64,000 bases of DNA from Clostridia bacterium (GTDB lineage Bacteria > Bacillota > Clostridia > Christensenellales > CAG-138). A program made the translations under genes and the position numbers. The notes beneath the pieces were generated by a model that was not told the origin of the DNA, made no database searches, and was given only the letters and a program-made list of their open reading frames with translations. Location: positions 149,728-213,727 of the forward strand of contig JAFWOT010000014.1 in the NCBI GenBank assembly GCA_017509785.1, read 5' to 3'. Position 1 is the first letter of the stretch. Every line of letters begins with the position of its first letter. Positions 62,225 through 64,000 of this stretch are shown here, one piece after another.

Positions 62225-62431
62225 TTACCCGATGAGCTTTTCGAGCCCCGAGAGTATTATGCGCCTCTTTATGGGATCCGTCTTCGGCGCCCAGAGGGTG
62301 ATCGCCTCGTTCAGCAGGCGTTCCCTTTCGCCCTTTTCAAGCTTCAGGAACGATTCGCGCATGCGGATCATATCCTCGCGAGCCTCCGCGTAAGCGGACT
62401 CCCTTTCCGTAATATTCGTCAGGTCCTCCAT
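62225..62431 (-). CDS. Small helical protein downstream of glutaredoxin
   Basis: A 68-aa protein from ATG 62431 (AAGGGGG 8 nt upstream). Charged and helical: ITERESAYAEAREDMIRMRE, then NEAITLWAPKTDPIKRRIIL. No family recognised. It starts 13 bp after the glutaredoxin stop, so it is a two-gene operon. Confidence 0.65.
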   Translation of the reverse strand: MEDLTNITERESAYAEAREDMIRMRESFLKLEKGERERLLNEAITLWAPKTDPIKRRIILSGLEKLIG

Positions 62432-62444
62432 TGCGGCGCCCCCT

Positions 62445-62759
62445 TCAGCAGCCCGACCCGTCGATGCTGCAGGCGGGCGCGTTCTCCTTGTAGACGACGG
62501 GCAGACCCCTTTCGCCAAGATACCCCTCCCAATCGAGGGTGACGCTGCCGTCCTCCCCGAATATGGCGGGTATGCCGACGGAGCCCTTCTCGCGGCAGCC
62601 GTCAAAGACGGGCAGCGTGTCGCGCAGCTTCAGGAAGGCCTTGAGATTCTTCATGCTTTCGGTGATGTCTACGGCCTCGTACTCTATGCCGTGCGCTTCA
62701 AAATTCACCCTGCACTCCCGGCAGTCCGGGCAGAGCGGGCTCGTGTAGACTGTTATCAT
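62445..62759 (-). CDS. Glutaredoxin-like protein
   Basis: A 104-aa protein: MITVYTSPLCPDCRECRVNF carries the CPDC redox pair. KLRDTLPVFDGCREKGSVGI has the cis-Pro region, and the end (ENAPACSIDGSGC) adds two more Cys. It is a thiol-disulphide oxidoreductase. No RBS of note was seen beyond GGGGGTCAG. Confidence 0.85.
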   Translation of the reverse strand: MITVYTSPLCPDCRECRVNFEAHGIEYEAVDITESMKNLKAFLKLRDTLPVFDGCREKGSVGIPAIFGEDGSVTLDWEGYLGERGLPVVYKENAPACSIDGSGC

Positions 62760-62843
62760 TGCCTGACCCCCTTAAAGTGAAGCTCATTTTTCCGCCGGCG
62801 GCGGGAGCTTACGCGATAAGTCTACCACACCCGCCGTGTTTTT

Positions 62844-63851
62844 TCAATCCCGGCGCTGCGCTCCCGTCTCCTTCAGCCAGAGGACGGCGTCGCGGATGCT
62901 GCTCCTCACGGACCGGGGGTGATAGCCGAACGCCTCCGCCGCCGCGCTCCTGCTGAAGAGGCAGTTCGAACCGAGCACGGCGACCGAGTATGGCGTGAAA
63001 TACAGGGGCTGCCCCCTGCGGAGGCTCCTTCTTTCGAAGAAGGGCGCGGCGAGCTTTGCGAGGAACAGCGGCAGGCACCGCACCCTTCGGCTGACGTTCA
63101 GGGCGCATCCGGCGGAGCGCAGTATCGACGAGATCGAGGCGTAATGCCCGGAGAGTATGTACCCCTTGCCCGGCCTGCCGCGATCCGCGCAGGAGACTAT
63201 CCCGCAGGCGACGTCGCGCACGTCCACGAAATCATAGCCGCCCCTGACCGCCGTGCGGAGCTTCCCCTCAATGAAGGAGCGCAGAAGGAACGTGATGCTC
63301 CCCCCGCCCGTATCGCCCGGCCCGATAATGCCGGAGGGGAACACCACGGAGGCGTCCAGCCCGCGCCCCGCCTCCGCGAAGACGAGCGCGGTCGCCTCGG
63401 CCTTGCTCTTTGCGTAATCGCCGCGCACCAGCTCCGGCGAGAACACGGCGTCCTCCGTTATCTCCTTCCCGGCGGGCTTTTCCGGTATTGCGTGGACGGA
63501 GCTCACGTACACGAATCTGCGTATCCCATGCGTTTTGCATTGGCGGAGTACGTTTTCCGTCCCGCCGACGTTGACCCGCCGGATCATCTCCCCCGGGTGC
63601 GAGGCGACCGAGACCACCCCCGCGCAGTGTATCACGCAGGTATTCCGGCCGGCTCCTTCGAAAAAGTCCCCGAGCGAATCCGGGTCGCACACGTCGCCGA
63701 AGACCTTCTCCGCCCCGGCGGGGACGCCGTCCGCGCGCGGGTCTCCACGCATTACGAGAGCCCGCACGGAGGCGCCTCTTTTTAAAAGCTCCGCCAGCAC
63801 CGCACGGCCCAAAAAGCCGCTCGCGCCGGTCACAAGATACCTGTCATACAT
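62844..63851 (-). CDS. NAD-dependent epimerase/dehydratase (extended SDR)
   Basis: A 335-aa protein from ATG 63851 with GAGGAGGC upstream; 19 further codons in frame are rejected. Rossmann motif VTGASGFLG, HCAGVVSV, YVSSVHAIPE and the YAKSK catalytic pair (about residues 146-150) define an extended short-chain dehydrogenase. It acts on a nucleotide-sugar or related substrate, not predictable here. It has no operon partner in the window; the last 90 bp of the window upstream of it show no gene. Confidence 0.9.
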   Translation of the reverse strand: MYDRYLVTGASGFLGRAVLAELLKRGASVRALVMRGDPRADGVPAGAEKVFGDVCDPDSLGDFFEGAGRNTCVIHCAGVVSVASHPGEMIRRVNVGGTENVLRQCKTHGIRRFVYVSSVHAIPEKPAGKEITEDAVFSPELVRGDYAKSKAEATALVFAEAGRGLDASVVFPSGIIGPGDTGGGSITFLLRSFIEGKLRTAVRGGYDFVDVRDVACGIVSCADRGRPGKGYILSGHYASISSILRSAGCALNVSRRVRCLPLFLAKLAAPFFERRSLRRGQPLYFTPYSVAVLGSNCLFSRSAAAEAFGYHPRSVRSSIRDAVLWLKETGAQRRD

Positions 63852-64000
63852 GATGTCGCCTCCTCGTATAATGATGTAGTAGTTTTTACTGTCCCTCTCC
63901 AAGGACATGTGCTACACTGTTTGGGATGCTGTGGATCGGTGTTCGCCTCCTACCGCATGACGGTTTACGAAAGGCTCCGACCACAGCCCTTTGCAGTATT

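Noticed and set aside
1..64000. tRNA, rRNA, integrase or transposase genes at island borders
   Set aside because: None was found on either strand by reading the frames and intergenic stretches, so the mechanism of island entry is not visible here.

Overview
The window is chromosomal DNA of a bacterium, most likely a Firmicute of the class Clostridia (gut Oscillospiraceae/Christensenellaceae-like). The signs are strong AGGAGG ribosome-binding sites, TTGaca/TATAAT promoters with 17-bp spacers, a type I-C CRISPR locus, Clostridia-type accessory genes, and coding palindromic repeats that specify peptides such as SPRGEGK. This is an inference from content; there is no rRNA, tRNA or other taxonomic marker in the window. 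About 48 kb (1.86-50 kb) is one very large defence island, read almost entirely from the minus strand. It is flanked by GC-rich ordinary chromosomal genes.

Layout. 0-1.9 kb: a C-terminal gene fragment, a DUF2130 protein and a SLOG-family pseudogene cut off at the island edge. 1.86-14.4 kb: an AT-rich minus-strand operon led by a WYL regulator, followed by a cytosine DNA methyltransferase, a MutL/MORC-like GHKL ATPase, a Z1 helicase-like ATPase, a PD-(D/E)XK protein, an AIPR protein, Vsr, an AspBHI/Mrr-type endonuclease and an HD protein. This is the MORC-type restriction-modification architecture. 14.5-17 kb (plus strand): a putative small RNA and a three-gene operon (SPL-like radical SAM, ASCH domain, unknown). 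17-30.6 kb (minus): Fic, then HsdM, a Bro-N protein, a membrane protein, HsdS, a second membrane protein and HsdR, running directly into McrB and McrC. 30.8-39.7 kb (minus): a UvrD-type helicase broken by an amber codon, an HTH-tailed protein, a DUF3427 remnant, a second copy of the small RNA, a helicase-metallopeptidase fusion, an XRE-like protein and an RSH-type HD hydrolase. 39.9-50 kb: a Sel1 protein, a 44-repeat type I-C CRISPR array, cas2-cas1-cas4-cas7, a cas8c and cas3 that are both truncated by one deletion which also removed cas5, and a second WYL regulator about 95% identical to the first.

50-64 kb is housekeeping or accessory chromosome: an XRE-TPR regulator, a small membrane peptide with an ABC exporter, a leucine-rich-repeat protein, a Crp/Fnr regulator divergent from a ferredoxin, a Xaa-Pro peptidase, an aldo/keto reductase-NTF2-flavodoxin operon with a dead LysR regulator, a glutaredoxin and an NAD-dependent epimerase.

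How it works together. Two near-identical WYL regulators head two different defence operons (MORC-type R-M, and cas). They share promoter architecture, including a pair of inverted CATGCCG/CGGCATG half-sites exactly 73 bp apart. A roughly 210-220-nt putative structured RNA with its own promoter and terminator occurs twice, each time divergent from a minus-strand defence operon. The left edge of that element is also present upstream of the second WYL gene. The most interesting candidate for something undescribed is therefore a shared regulatory cassette (WYL regulator plus operator pair plus divergent RNA) moving between defence operons. The type I-C system looks unable to interfere as it stands but still has its adaptation genes.
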